Part shown: positions 54,859 to 63,696 of the stretch, one piece after another | Numbering within the stretch: the first letter of the stretch is position 1 | Layout: the number at the start of each line of letters is the position of its first letter | From: Bradyrhizobium arachidis | GTDB taxonomy: Bacteria; Pseudomonadota; Alphaproteobacteria; Rhizobiales; Xanthobacteraceae | Reading direction: 5' to 3' | NCBI RefSeq assembly: GCF_015291705.1 | Contig: NZ_CP030050.1 | Location: 5,518,001-5,582,000 of the forward strand | DNA length: 64,000 nucleotides | Notes under the pieces: generated by a model | Told to the model about the DNA's origin: nothing | Seen by the model: the letters and a program-made list of their open reading frames with translations, nothing else | Databases searched by the model: none | Translations under genes and position numbers: made by a program

Positions 54859-55944
54859 CTACTTAGTAATAATGTGCCTCGAGCGTGTCGGCGGCGTTGC
54901 CGCCGGGGGCGAAAGATTGAACGTCAGCCAGACGTTCCAGCCCGCTGGCCGATTTTCATTGGCGAATTCGCCGTAGGCCTTCAGGTTCAGATATCCCTGC
55001 ATGTCTCCGACCGGGAAAATGTAGCCGACCTGCGGTCCAGCGCCGAGCACTCGCGACCGGAAACAGCCGACGCGATCGCCGGAGCCGCTGTCGCAGCCGA
55101 GCTGCTGATAGGCGTAACCCACGAGGCCGACCTGCCACTGCTTGGTCAGGAATTGCGACGCGCCCCAGTCGAAGTGCATGTCGACGCCGCTTTGATATTG
55201 AGTGGAGGGGTTGACGAAGTTGTATGTAAATCCCAGCACCCCTGAAAACTCGTGCCCGGTCTTTGGATTGAAATAAGTATAGCCACCTCCAGCGTCGATT
55301 GCCCAATGCCCGAGCCCTAAATTTGCAAGACGATCCGACTGATAGGCCCCAACCGGGATGTCCCCGGTGATGTAGGTCATGTAGTTGTGAACACCGGCGT
55401 TCCATTTCAGCTGGAACATCGGAAGCAGATCGCCAAATGCAGTGATCGAGCTGTCGATGCTGTCGAAGCGCGAGAATGGCAATACTCCGCCTCCTGGTCC
55501 CGTCACTGTCCCCACCAGTGATCCCGCCAACGACGTCGAGTTGGAGCCGTAGACACCCAGCAGGGAGGCCTGCGCCTGCGCGCCCAGCACCGGTGTCGCA
55601 AAGGTGTAGGTCCCGACTAAAAGGCCAAGATCCACATTCGCCTTAACGTTCGCATTCACGTTGACGTTCAGATTCGCGGGAATGCGACCGATCGTGATCT
55701 CCCGTGCCCGCGCCACGTCGCCGCCGGCGGAAACCGAGGTATGATAATAAATCGAGGTCACCGACCAGCCGGGCGCCTGCGCGGGGGCGGCGGCGAGGCT
55801 GCCAAAGAAGCCGGGTATCCAGAAGCTGACACCGCCTTCATCGGCTCGCGCCGCGTCATTGGGGAGCGCGAGTAAGGTGGCAATTGCCGCCGCGCCCAGC
55901 CGACAAACGAAACCAGTCCTTGGTGTCAATTTCTTGCTCTTCAT
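54859..55944 (-). CDS. MetA-pathway/SphA-type outer-membrane porin
   Basis: A 361-residue exported protein: signal peptide region ending DAARADEGG, then GVSFWIPGFFGSLAAAPAQA and PGWSVTSIYYHTSVSAGGDV, the start of the Phenol_MetA_deg/SphA family. Barrel strands follow, for example VDLGLLVGTYTFATPVLGAQ, and PVGAYQSDRLANLGLGHWAI and KTGHEFSGVLGFTYNFVN are family landmarks. A curious run NLNVNVNANVKANVDLG lies between strands. Relatives are linked to uptake of hydrophobic or aromatic compounds. It lies 82 bases after the two-barrel gene and may be the last gene of the sulfatase locus. Confidence 0.85.
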   Translation of the reverse strand: MKSKKLTPRTGFVCRLGAAAIATLLALPNDAARADEGGVSFWIPGFFGSLAAAPAQAPGWSVTSIYYHTSVSAGGDVARAREITIGRIPANLNVNVNANVKANVDLGLLVGTYTFATPVLGAQAQASLLGVYGSNSTSLAGSLVGTVTGPGGGVLPFSRFDSIDSSITAFGDLLPMFQLKWNAGVHNYMTYITGDIPVGAYQSDRLANLGLGHWAIDAGGGYTYFNPKTGHEFSGVLGFTYNFVNPSTQYQSGVDMHFDWGASQFLTKQWQVGLVGYAYQQLGCDSGSGDRVGCFRSRVLGAGPQVGYIFPVGDMQGYLNLKAYGEFANENRPAGWNVWLTFNLSPPAATPPTRSRHIITK

Positions 55945-56026
55945 CGCGGATCTCCCATCCTTTCACGGTCTGCAACGGAGCCGGATTGCGTGACCAGAAA
56001 TCTCCCAATCTCGAAGCAAGCACCTC

Positions 56027-57457
56027 TCACCTCTCGGGGAAGAGCAGTGACAATTCGGCCCGCAACTGCCAACTCGGCGTGCCGGTTGGACGAACGACGT
56101 TGTAATAGCCGGCTATATTTGCACTCACTGGCTGGTCGCCGATCTTGAAGATTCGGCCGAAACCGCCACCGATCGGTACGGTCCACTGCTGACCGGGGGC
56201 CGCCAGCCAGTTCGCGGTGATCACAGGTGAGCTTGTCAGGTACCACCCGTGCGCCATGTTGTAGTTGACGAACGGCTGCGCGAGAAATGCGTTTACGGGC
56301 GGCCGCAATGGATTGCCGCCAACTGACCACTGATTGTTGACCAGCACGCCGATCACCCAATGTCCGGGCGTCACGAGGGCAACGGCGGTCGGACCGAACA
56401 ACACCTTACCGGTTCCGAGAATCGGATCGCTCGCGGACGGAACCGTGAAGACGGGACCGACGCCCCAGATCAGAGTGCCTGGATGGGTGGGGGTGAAAAA
56501 GAACTGCTGGGTAATGTCGCCAATTCCATTCGTGTTGTTGTTAAAAAACGGACTAGGTTGACTGATCACGGGCATGATGGTGCGCGAGATCACATTCCAG
56601 TCCGCGTTGATGCGCAGCGGTATGACTGGCTGAATGTTGAGGACTTCCTGGGTGCGATTGAACGGCCCGGCGTTGAAATTCGTATTGCTTTGGAACGGAA
56701 CGCTGACGAGATCGGCGATAGGATTCTGTGATTTCTTGGCTAGGTCTTCATCTTCGGAGTGCTCGGCAGAATGCGCGGTTCTTGCCGGCGCGACCGTATC
56801 GGGAAGCCCGCTCTCGAATTTGTAGTTCGCACCAAGCTTGACCATCTGAAGGTCGCGGTTCAGCGGGATGGGCGGGACGGTGGGCGAAGTCCATTGTCCC
56901 AGCCCAATGTAATCGTATTCGAGTTTGAGCGTCCAATTCGCCTTGAAGCCGTACTCGATACCGACGCCAGCCAGCCAGCCAGAGCTGGTGTTGGACCCCT
57001 GCCAAGCGACGCCGGGGAAGTTCAACGAGGCATTGCTGCGCACCCAGCCACCGCCAAGCTTGGTGTAAAAAAGCCAGCGGTCTTCCACGAGCCCGACGCG
57101 GCCTGCCACCGTTCCGATCCAGTTCTGGCTCACCGAGCCGAGCGTAGGAGTCGGAAGCACGGGATGACCAAATGTCGCCCCATCGAAATCACCTTCCACG
57201 CCAAACAAAAGATGGCCGGCCTGGAAATTGTAGCCGGCCTGAACGCCACCGATGAATTCCGTCAGCCCGCCATATAAATTGTTGCCTGGAATGTTCAGGC
57301 TGCCGCTGGTCCAGGCCCCACCGACATTTGCGCCAAGATAAAACCCTGACCAATTGTATGGCGGCGGAAGAGCGGCCGGAGCCTTCACCGGCATATCCGC
57401 AGCACGCGCAGTGACGCTCACCAAGATAGCAAGCAGAGCCGCAAGGAACGACTTCAT
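56027..57457 (-). CDS. Two-barrel outer-membrane fusion protein (Omp31-like plus porin domain)
   Basis: A 476-residue exported protein with signal peptide MKSFLAALLAILVSVTARA. Residues 30-214 are a complete Omp31-like barrel: YNWSGFYLGANVGGAWTSGS, WLAGVGIEYGFKANWTLKLE, ending VKLGANYKF. Residues 215-238 are a charged linker (TVAPARTAHSAEHSEDED). Residues 239-476 resemble proteins often mislabelled neuromedin U: KKSQNPIADLVSVPFQSNTN, VLNIQPVIPLRINADWNVIS and GIGDITQQFFFTPTHP, ending in LRAELSLLFPER. Both parts are normally separate proteins. The reading frame is continuous; a GGGAG site precedes the ATG. It probably spans the outer membrane twice as two barrels. Confidence 0.8.
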   Translation of the reverse strand: MKSFLAALLAILVSVTARAADMPVKAPAALPPPYNWSGFYLGANVGGAWTSGSLNIPGNNLYGGLTEFIGGVQAGYNFQAGHLLFGVEGDFDGATFGHPVLPTPTLGSVSQNWIGTVAGRVGLVEDRWLFYTKLGGGWVRSNASLNFPGVAWQGSNTSSGWLAGVGIEYGFKANWTLKLEYDYIGLGQWTSPTVPPIPLNRDLQMVKLGANYKFESGLPDTVAPARTAHSAEHSEDEDLAKKSQNPIADLVSVPFQSNTNFNAGPFNRTQEVLNIQPVIPLRINADWNVISRTIMPVISQPSPFFNNNTNGIGDITQQFFFTPTHPGTLIWGVGPVFTVPSASDPILGTGKVLFGPTAVALVTPGHWVIGVLVNNQWSVGGNPLRPPVNAFLAQPFVNYNMAHGWYLTSSPVITANWLAAPGQQWTVPIGGGFGRIFKIGDQPVSANIAGYYNVVRPTGTPSWQLRAELSLLFPER

Positions 57458-57817
57458 GGCACGCTCCCATATGGGGTAACGATATTGCCAGAATTTCCCG
57501 TCGCTTCCTCATTCAACTACAACTGGTTATTTTTGACTGTCTCTTACGGGACACACCCGGCGAGAATGTCGATCGGCTGGGTGCTTACCGCACACGAGGC
57601 CGCTTTTGGCCCGTTTGAGACAGACCAACCGGCTCAGAATTGTCCGCTTATGGGGTAGACCGGAAGCGACGGGTGCGTCGGCCATGTTCCAGGCCCGATG
57701 TCCGTTGTGAATTGGCCACAACCCGAAACTTAGTTGGCGTGCTCTGCCCAATAGCGTGCATTTAGCTTGATGGTTGATTCGCACATTCGCGCGGCCAGGA
57801 GCCTTACGATCTCGCCT
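57458..57817. other. Intergenic region with a possible decayed repeat
   Basis: About 360 bases between the HAD gene and the two-barrel gene on the same strand. The stretch GTCCGCTTATGGGGTAGACC (57637-57665 region) with neighbouring GGCCCGTTTGAGACAGACC resembles a repeated Bradyrhizobium sequence I know from memory, apparently truncated. It may contain a promoter for the two-barrel gene. No open frame is supportable. Confidence 0.4.
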
Positions 57818-58855
57818 CTAGTCAAACGAAAAGATCCTCTTCCAGTCCTTCTTCATGTCCACAACGGTCCACCTGTTCAGCGCTGCAGCATCGAGAGCGA
57901 CATCGAGCTTGCCGAAATGTGATTGGCGATCGTAGGCATATTCACGTTCCGCGTCGGTATGGTGGACGATCAGGCCGAACCGCGCGCCGCTGGTACCGAG
58001 CGTCGCCCATTGCAGCATTTCGAGGTCGCCATCGGAGTTCCCGAAGGCGGCGATCGGACGCCGGCCAATGTGGCTATTGATCCCGATCGGCTTGCCGGCC
58101 TTGTCGTCGATGAAATCGACCTCGGGCAAGCGAAATAGAACCGGCGTGCTGTCGCGCATTTCATAGCGAGTCTTGATTGACGATCCGACGACCTGCTCGG
58201 GAGGCACTCCATAAGTCGTCTCGGTCCATGGCCGCATGAATTCGATGCCGCCACCTGACACGATGAAGGTCTTGAAGCCGTTGGTGCGGAGGTAAGCGAG
58301 CAATTCGAGCATAGGGTGATAAACGAGTTCGGTGTAGGGGCGTTTGAAGCGACCATCACGCGCGGTCGCAAGCCACTCTGTGACGATCTTCTCAAACTCC
58401 GCTGTCGTCATGCCGGCGTGAGTCACCGCCACCAGCTCGGCCACGCCCTTTTCTCCGAAAGCTGCGAGCGCCTTCAGGTCGCCGTTCAGCACGGCCGCGA
58501 AGGGCTGCTTTTCCTTCCATTCCGGATGCATGGGCGCAAGAACCTTCACGCGATCCAGCGCAAAAGCGAGCTGCACATACATCGGCTGCTCGATCCAAAG
58601 CGTCCCATCGTTGTCGAAGGTCGCGATGCGTTGATCGGGCGGTACGAAATAGGGCCCGCCACTCTCCGTGATCCGTGCGACGAAGTCGACGATCGAAGCT
58701 TTCGTCGGGCCGTCATTCCAAGATGGCAGAGGTCCGGCTTGCGTCTGGGCCATGGCCGACGTGGAACGCAGGGCGGCAGATAGAAACGGAAGCATCGCCA
58801 GAGACGAGAGCAGCGCGCGACGGTCAAGGCGTGGAAATCGCATGATCTGTTTCAT
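57818..58855 (-). CDS. Exported HAD-superfamily hydrolase
   Basis: A 345-residue protein with an N-terminal export signal containing twin arginines (FPRLDRRALLSSLAMLPFLS, cleavage near AMAQT), probably Tat-exported. HAD motifs: nucleophile Asp81 and Asp83 in ATFDNDGTLWIEQP, motif II in TFIVSGGGIEFMRP, a lysine region, and motif IV IAAFGNSDGDLEML. This is the phosphoserine-phosphatase-like class, here periplasmic. Such genes are often next to sulfatase genes. The ATG at 58855 opens the signal peptide; the frame continues 55 codons upstream without a signal. It follows the arylsulfatase gene by 178 bases. Confidence 0.85.
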   Translation of the reverse strand: MKQIMRFPRLDRRALLSSLAMLPFLSAALRSTSAMAQTQAGPLPSWNDGPTKASIVDFVARITESGGPYFVPPDQRIATFDNDGTLWIEQPMYVQLAFALDRVKVLAPMHPEWKEKQPFAAVLNGDLKALAAFGEKGVAELVAVTHAGMTTAEFEKIVTEWLATARDGRFKRPYTELVYHPMLELLAYLRTNGFKTFIVSGGGIEFMRPWTETTYGVPPEQVVGSSIKTRYEMRDSTPVLFRLPEVDFIDDKAGKPIGINSHIGRRPIAAFGNSDGDLEMLQWATLGTSGARFGLIVHHTDAEREYAYDRQSHFGKLDVALDAAALNRWTVVDMKKDWKRIFSFD

Positions 58856-59033
58856 TGTCGATCCGTTTTCGATTGTGCGGTCCCCACCGGCCAACATTGA
58901 AGGTGCGTGCGAGGCTGGCGTAGCGCTGCTGTTCGTCGCACGCTTGCCGATATGCTGCTTCGCGAGCAGTTGGATTCGGACCGCAGTGGATTGGCGAGCG
59001 CCGAAAGCGACGCCCGCCATTCATACTGATCCA

Positions 59034-60812
59034 CTAGTCGCTGCGACCGGCGATTTTGGCCTGCTTGACCTGTTGCAGCACCTGCTCGAGGTTGTAGCTC
59101 GCCGGGTCCTGGAGCGGCGGGTACGGAATATAGCTCTCCAGTTCCTTCAGCCAGAGCGCCTGGCCGATGGGCAGCATGTTCCAGTCATAGACGTAGGCTG
59201 TAGAAGGGGAGCCGATGACGCCGCCCAGGCCCATGAGTGTCTTGTATTGTGCACCAATGGAGGTCTCGAACGGGTCTCGCTTGATATTGACGACCTGGGC
59301 CCAGTGATAAGGAAGCGCTCCGGCAATAAAGCCCTGCGGCGCGTCGGACACCATCGTGAAGTAGATCTTCCAGTTCTTGTAGCGCACCGCCGACGGATCC
59401 TTGCCCGAATAGTAGAAGAAGGTATCGCGCGCCGACTTTTCCGAACGTCCGGAAAGGTACTCGGCCTGATCGACGCCATCGAGCGTCGTCTTGACGATGC
59501 CGGGATATTGGCCGGCCTCGATGCGCTTCTTCAACTCGTCTCCCTTTGCGCCGCCCGCGATGCTGACAAACGTCGGCAGCCAGTCGAGTGACGCGAAGAT
59601 GTCGTTCTTGATGGTACCGGGCTTGATGACCCCCGGCCAGCGAACGAGCGCCGGTGCGCGCATGCCGCCTTCCCAGGTGCTCAGCTTGCCGCCCTTGAAC
59701 GGCGTGGTGCCGCCGTCCGGAAAGGTGATGGTTTCGGCACCGTTGTCGGTCGTGAACACGACGATCGTGTTGTCGAGTTGTCCCATGTCCTGGAGCTTCT
59801 TCAGCACATAGCCGACGTTGTCATCCAGCTGCTTCATGCCGGCCTCGTTGAGGCCCCAGTCCTTGCCACCGGGCTCGCCGACCATGGCCGCGTACTTGTC
59901 ATTCAGCACGGTCGTGATGTGCATGCGCGCTGGGTTGTACCAGACGAAGAAAGGCTTGCCTGTCGTCTTCGGATCATTGCGATCGAGGAAGTCGATGACC
60001 TTGGCCGAGATTTCCTCATCGACACCCTTCGATCGCTCGAGCGTCAGCGGGCCCTGGTCGACGCACTGCTGAGTCCTGCCCGTACCATCGGACTTGCACG
60101 ACAGGATGTTGCGCGGAGGCGTCAGGCAAACCGCCGTTTTCGGATCGACCGCGCCCGGTACCTCCGGGATGCCGGGGATCGGCGTATTCTTGCATGGCGG
60201 AGCAACCGTCTGCTGGGTGGGGGACTTGTTGATGTCAGGGAAACTCACGCCCTGCATAGCATCGAGGTGATACAGGTAGCCCCAGTATTCCTGGAAGCCG
60301 TGCGCGGTTGGCAGTGCGTCGGTGTGATCGCCGAGATGGTTCTTGCCGAATTCGCCGGTGTTGTAGCCGAGATCGAGCAAGAACTTGGCGAGCGCCGGGG
60401 TGCCGGGCCGCAAATAGGACGGGCTGCCGGGCAATTGCGGAGGAATCATTCCCGTTCGCAGCGGATGCATGCCGGTGAAGAAGGCATTGCGGCCCGCGGT
60501 GCAGCTCTGCTCGGCATAGTAATGCGTGAAGATCGCTCCTTCGTTGCCGATGCGATCGATGTTGGGCGTCTCGCCGACCATCAGGCCGCGATGGTAGATG
60601 CTCGGCTGATACAGGCCGATGTCATCACCCATGATGAAGAGGATGTTGGGCTTTTGCGCCGGCTGCTGGGCGGCTGCCGGAGTGCTGACCAATTCCTGCG
60701 ACGGTATCATTATTGTCGCACTGAGCAGCGCTAGACAGGACCGCTTGATCCAGCTCCGCGTCTTGCCCGGCGTTGCAACCGAAAGCTTGTCATTGAATAT
60801 GCAATTCAACAT
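59034..60812 (-). CDS. Arylsulfatase, periplasmic
   Basis: A 592-residue type I sulfatase that hydrolyses sulfate esters. After an N-terminal signal (cleavage near TPAAAQQ) come the metal-binding NILFIMGDDIGLYQPSIYHR, and the sulfatase signature with Cys104 in EQSCTAGRNAFFTGMHPLRT (C-x-A-x-R), the residue converted to formylglycine. Further motifs are TGEFGKNHLGDHTDALPTAH and VVFTTDNGAETITFPDGGTT. The gene lies 15 bases after a formylglycine-generating enzyme gene, so the sulfatase and its activator are made together. Substrate unknown; relatives act on aryl or alkyl sulfates. Confidence 0.95.
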   Translation of the reverse strand: MLNCIFNDKLSVATPGKTRSWIKRSCLALLSATIMIPSQELVSTPAAAQQPAQKPNILFIMGDDIGLYQPSIYHRGLMVGETPNIDRIGNEGAIFTHYYAEQSCTAGRNAFFTGMHPLRTGMIPPQLPGSPSYLRPGTPALAKFLLDLGYNTGEFGKNHLGDHTDALPTAHGFQEYWGYLYHLDAMQGVSFPDINKSPTQQTVAPPCKNTPIPGIPEVPGAVDPKTAVCLTPPRNILSCKSDGTGRTQQCVDQGPLTLERSKGVDEEISAKVIDFLDRNDPKTTGKPFFVWYNPARMHITTVLNDKYAAMVGEPGGKDWGLNEAGMKQLDDNVGYVLKKLQDMGQLDNTIVVFTTDNGAETITFPDGGTTPFKGGKLSTWEGGMRAPALVRWPGVIKPGTIKNDIFASLDWLPTFVSIAGGAKGDELKKRIEAGQYPGIVKTTLDGVDQAEYLSGRSEKSARDTFFYYSGKDPSAVRYKNWKIYFTMVSDAPQGFIAGALPYHWAQVVNIKRDPFETSIGAQYKTLMGLGGVIGSPSTAYVYDWNMLPIGQALWLKELESYIPYPPLQDPASYNLEQVLQQVKQAKIAGRSD

Positions 60813-60827
60813 GGCATTGCTCTCCCG

Positions 60828-61823
60828 TTATGATGCGTTAGAGACACCTCGCCTGATGCACCGAAATCCAAGATGACTTGTGGATGTGTCGACCGGCTCG
60901 GGATGCCGCGCAGCCGGCCGGTAGCGCCGGCAGTAGTTCGGCGCGCACAAATGCGAGCCGCCTTTGATGACCTTGCGTGGAATCTTGACGTTGGTCGTTC
61001 TGGGGTCGTAGCTGTCGGCCTCGCGGCCGCCGCGCGGGTTCTCTGGAATGCAGCAGGCTTTTGCAGCGTCGGCCTCATGCCGAGGCGAGTACCAGTCGGA
61101 CGTCCACTCCCAGACGTTGCCGATCATATCGTGCAGCCCGTATCCGTTCGGCGGAAATGCGGTGACCGGCGATGTCCGTTCGTACCCATCGTCGCCGGTA
61201 TTTTGGCGTGGAAATTCGCCCTGCCAGGTGTTGGCCATGTGACGGCCCTCGGGCGCAAATTCATTTCCCCATGCGAACTCGGCGCCATCCAGCCCGCCGC
61301 GCGCCGCGAATTCCCATTCCGCCTCGGTCGGCAAATCCTTGCCGGCCCATTTTGCGTAGGCGATCACGTCGCTGAACGCCACATGCACGACGGGATGATC
61401 GTCCAGCCCACGAATGTCGCTGCCCGGCCCGTAGGGATGCCGCCAGTCCGCGCCTTTGGCGAAGGTCCACCACTGGCTGAAATCCTGGAGACTGACCGGA
61501 TACGCGGGCGGAGAGAACATCAGCGAACCCGCGTAGATCATATGCGGGAGCATTCCGGGATAGTCCTTTGGATCGGGCGTGATCTCGGCAACGGTGACGT
61601 GGCCGGTAGCTCTGGCGAACGCCTTGAATTGCCGGTTCGTCACTGGATGGCGATCCATCCAGAACGCATCCACGGTGACGCGGTGGACCGGCGCTTCCTC
61701 CGGATAGTGCCGATCCGAACCCATGCGAAACGTGCCGCCCGGCACGTACAGCATTCCCTCATCTGCTGGATGCTGGAGCGATTGTCCGGAGTGAGGCGGT
61801 GATTTCGTATCAACCAGCTTCAT
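60828..61823 (-). CDS. Formylglycine-generating enzyme (SUMF1 family)
   Basis: A 331-residue oxidase that converts the cysteine of type I sulfatases to C-alpha-formylglycine. The two copper-binding active-site cysteines are Cys293 and Cys298 in KGGSHLCAPNYCRRYRPAAR. Family landmarks include MLYVPGGTFRMGSDRHYPEE, HPVVHVAFSDVIAYAKWAGK, LPTEAEWEFAARGGLDGAEF and GLHDMIGNVWEWTSDWY. There is no signal peptide, so it acts in the cytoplasm before export of its substrate. First gene of the sulfatase group; a perfect FNR/FixK-type box lies 67 bases upstream of its start. Confidence 0.96.
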   Translation of the reverse strand: MKLVDTKSPPHSGQSLQHPADEGMLYVPGGTFRMGSDRHYPEEAPVHRVTVDAFWMDRHPVTNRQFKAFARATGHVTVAEITPDPKDYPGMLPHMIYAGSLMFSPPAYPVSLQDFSQWWTFAKGADWRHPYGPGSDIRGLDDHPVVHVAFSDVIAYAKWAGKDLPTEAEWEFAARGGLDGAEFAWGNEFAPEGRHMANTWQGEFPRQNTGDDGYERTSPVTAFPPNGYGLHDMIGNVWEWTSDWYSPRHEADAAKACCIPENPRGGREADSYDPRTTNVKIPRKVIKGGSHLCAPNYCRRYRPAARHPEPVDTSTSHLGFRCIRRGVSNAS

Positions 61824-61889
61824 GCCAATCTCCGGACCCGTGCGTCATTGGCCTGCGCCGCTACGGAAACGGAACGCCACTCTTCTAGG

Positions 61890-61903
61890 TTGATCTAGAT
61901 CAA
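61890..61903. promoter_or_regulatory. FNR/FixK-type box upstream of the sulfatase operon
   Basis: TTGATCTAGATCAA is a perfect 14-bp palindrome fitting both TTGAT-N4-ATCAA and the Bradyrhizobium FixK2 consensus TTG(A/C)-N6-(T/G)CAA. Its centre is 73.5 bases from the start codon of the formylglycine-generating enzyme gene. A box centred at -41.5 would put the transcription start near 61855 with a 32-base leader. The -10 region is weak. Confidence 0.7.
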
Positions 61904-62201
61904 GGGTACCGGATCGGGTCTTTCACGCTGGCACTCTCCGCTGCGCCGTCGAAACCGAAGCAAACTCAAAACACTAGAAGATCGCACCGACAGCCATCGG
62001 CTACTTTGCATGGGGTTGTTTTTCGAAATTTGATTTTCCGCTCGCAAAAGACTCAGTGAGCCATGGTTCGAGGCAACATCTCGGCTTGGCGACCGCCGCC
62101 TCTGGAATAGTGGATCGCCCGCTCGAGTGCGCAATGCGCACAAGGCGGGCGATGACAGCATATTTGTGGTGATTGCGCGCCCGACTCCGTGGGCCCTTGC
62201 C
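61904..62201. other. Intergenic region upstream of the FixK-type box
   Basis: About 300 bases between the NlpD-like gene end and the box. No gene, RNA or clear repeat seen. The NlpD-like gene terminates here without an obvious intrinsic terminator. Confidence 0.4.
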
Positions 62202-63587
62202 TCACGCCCCGTTCAGGAATTGAAGCGGGTCAACCGGGCTCGATCCCTTGCGGATCTCGAAGTGGAGCTGCGGCGACGCCACCTCACCGGATTGACCCGA
62301 CTTGGCAATGACCTGACCGCGCTTGATGGTGTCACCGCGCTTCACCAACAGCTCACTCGCATGGGCATATGCGGTGACGTAGCCGTTGGAGTGCCGAACC
62401 AGGACCAGATTGCCGTAACCTTTCAGCTCGTTGCCGGAATAGGCAACGACGCCGTCTTCAGCCGCCTTGACCGGGGTGCCCTCGGGCACCGCGAGATTGA
62501 TGCCGTCATTGGATTTGCCGTTAGTCTTGGCGCCATAGGTCGTGACCACCTTGCCGCGCACCGGCCAGCGGAAGGTCGGCAGCGCGCCGGTGGCTTCCGC
62601 AGCCTTCGCCGGCGTCTCGACGGGCTTCTCTTCGACATTGGTAGCCTGGGCCAGACGCGCGCTCTGCACGGGAGCGGCAGCCGCCATTTTGGTCGCCGGA
62701 ACGGGAGCGGCCGCGACGGGCTGGAGCGTGCCCGCAACCGGCGCAGCCGCGACGGGGGCCGGAGCAACCGGCGCGGCAACCGCGACGGTCTTGGCGCCGG
62801 GCACGTTCAGCTTGGTGCCGAGCTTGAGCTTGGCCGACGGCTCGAGGCCGTTGGCGCGGGCGAGCTCGGTCGCCGAGATGTGGTTCTTGCGGGCGATGCT
62901 GGCGAGCGTGTCGCCGCGATTGACGAAGTGGATGCTCGGCGGCGCGGCGACGGCCGCAACGGGCTTGGCAGCAGGCGCCATCGCCGGAGCCGCCGCGACC
63001 GCAGCAGGCGCCGGTGCAGCCGCCGTGGCCGGATGCGGAATGATCAGCTGCTGACCCGGCGAAAGCGCGCGCGGGCCCTTGTAACCGTTGGCGGCGAGGA
63101 TCGCCTGCGGCGTGACGTGATACCGCTTGGCGAGCACGTCGAGCGTGTCGCTGGTGCCGACGATGATCTTGGTCCCGCCGGCCGGCTGGGCTGCCGCGAC
63201 CGAGCGCGGCGGCACGGTGGCGGTGGTCTCGAGGTGGGGCTGTGCCGGGGGTGCATAGGAGCTGACACCCCGCCCGCCTCCGGACACGCCCCCACCCGAT
63301 GTGACGGGATAGGATTGCGGTGCGGACACGGCCGGCGGCGGCAAAGGCTGCGACTGGTAGTAGCCGGGCTGGGTCTGAGGCCGCGCATATTGCGGCAGCT
63401 CACGCTGCGGCGGCGGGGCCTGCTGCACCGAACCGGTCTGCTCAGACGAGAAGGGATTGGAGAAGTTCGATTGGGACAGCCGCGACGACATGTCGGCGCT
63501 GCACCCTGCGAAGCTGAAGGAAATCAGCGCCAGCACCGCGACCTGCGGCACGCGGCGCGAGTAAAGCAACTCGGCGACGACAGACAT
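62202..63587 (-). CDS. LysM/M23 NlpD-like lipoprotein, probably catalytically inactive
   Basis: A 461-residue outer-membrane lipoprotein: lipobox SFAGC with Cys29, a Pro/Gln-rich linker, LysM domains at about 139-184 (KIIVGTSDTLDVLAKRYHVT) and 217-262 (IHFVNRGDTLASIARKNHIS), an Ala/Pro linker, and an M23/LytM domain at 340-458. In the LytM domain the zinc ligands H-x3-D are replaced by Asn360 and Asn364 (NDGIN), while His409 and His442 remain, so peptidase activity is unlikely. This is the pattern of NlpD/EnvC, which activate cell-division amidases. It lies next to pcm, as nlpD does in many proteobacteria. The start is at 63587. Confidence 0.9.
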   Translation of the reverse strand: MSVVAELLYSRRVPQVAVLALISFSFAGCSADMSSRLSQSNFSNPFSSEQTGSVQQAPPPQRELPQYARPQTQPGYYQSQPLPPPAVSAPQSYPVTSGGGVSGGGRGVSSYAPPAQPHLETTATVPPRSVAAAQPAGGTKIIVGTSDTLDVLAKRYHVTPQAILAANGYKGPRALSPGQQLIIPHPATAAAPAPAAVAAAPAMAPAAKPVAAVAAPPSIHFVNRGDTLASIARKNHISATELARANGLEPSAKLKLGTKLNVPGAKTVAVAAPVAPAPVAAAPVAGTLQPVAAAPVPATKMAAAAPVQSARLAQATNVEEKPVETPAKAAEATGALPTFRWPVRGKVVTTYGAKTNGKSNDGINLAVPEGTPVKAAEDGVVAYSGNELKGYGNLVLVRHSNGYVTAYAHASELLVKRGDTIKRGQVIAKSGQSGEVASPQLHFEIRKGSSPVDPLQFLNGA

Positions 63588-63696
63588 GGTTACTCACTCG
63601 TACGCAACAGAACTGGTCTTTTAAGTAAACACCCGCCGAGTAAATAACGGCTTAACCCTCCCAATAAGATGTTGGCAGCACAGCCGATCCGGAATT

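Noticed and set aside
62127..63647. A 506-residue plus-strand open frame opposite the NlpD-like gene
   Set aside because: It is Arg/Gly-rich with no domain, while the minus strand encodes a lipoprotein with LysM and M23 domains.
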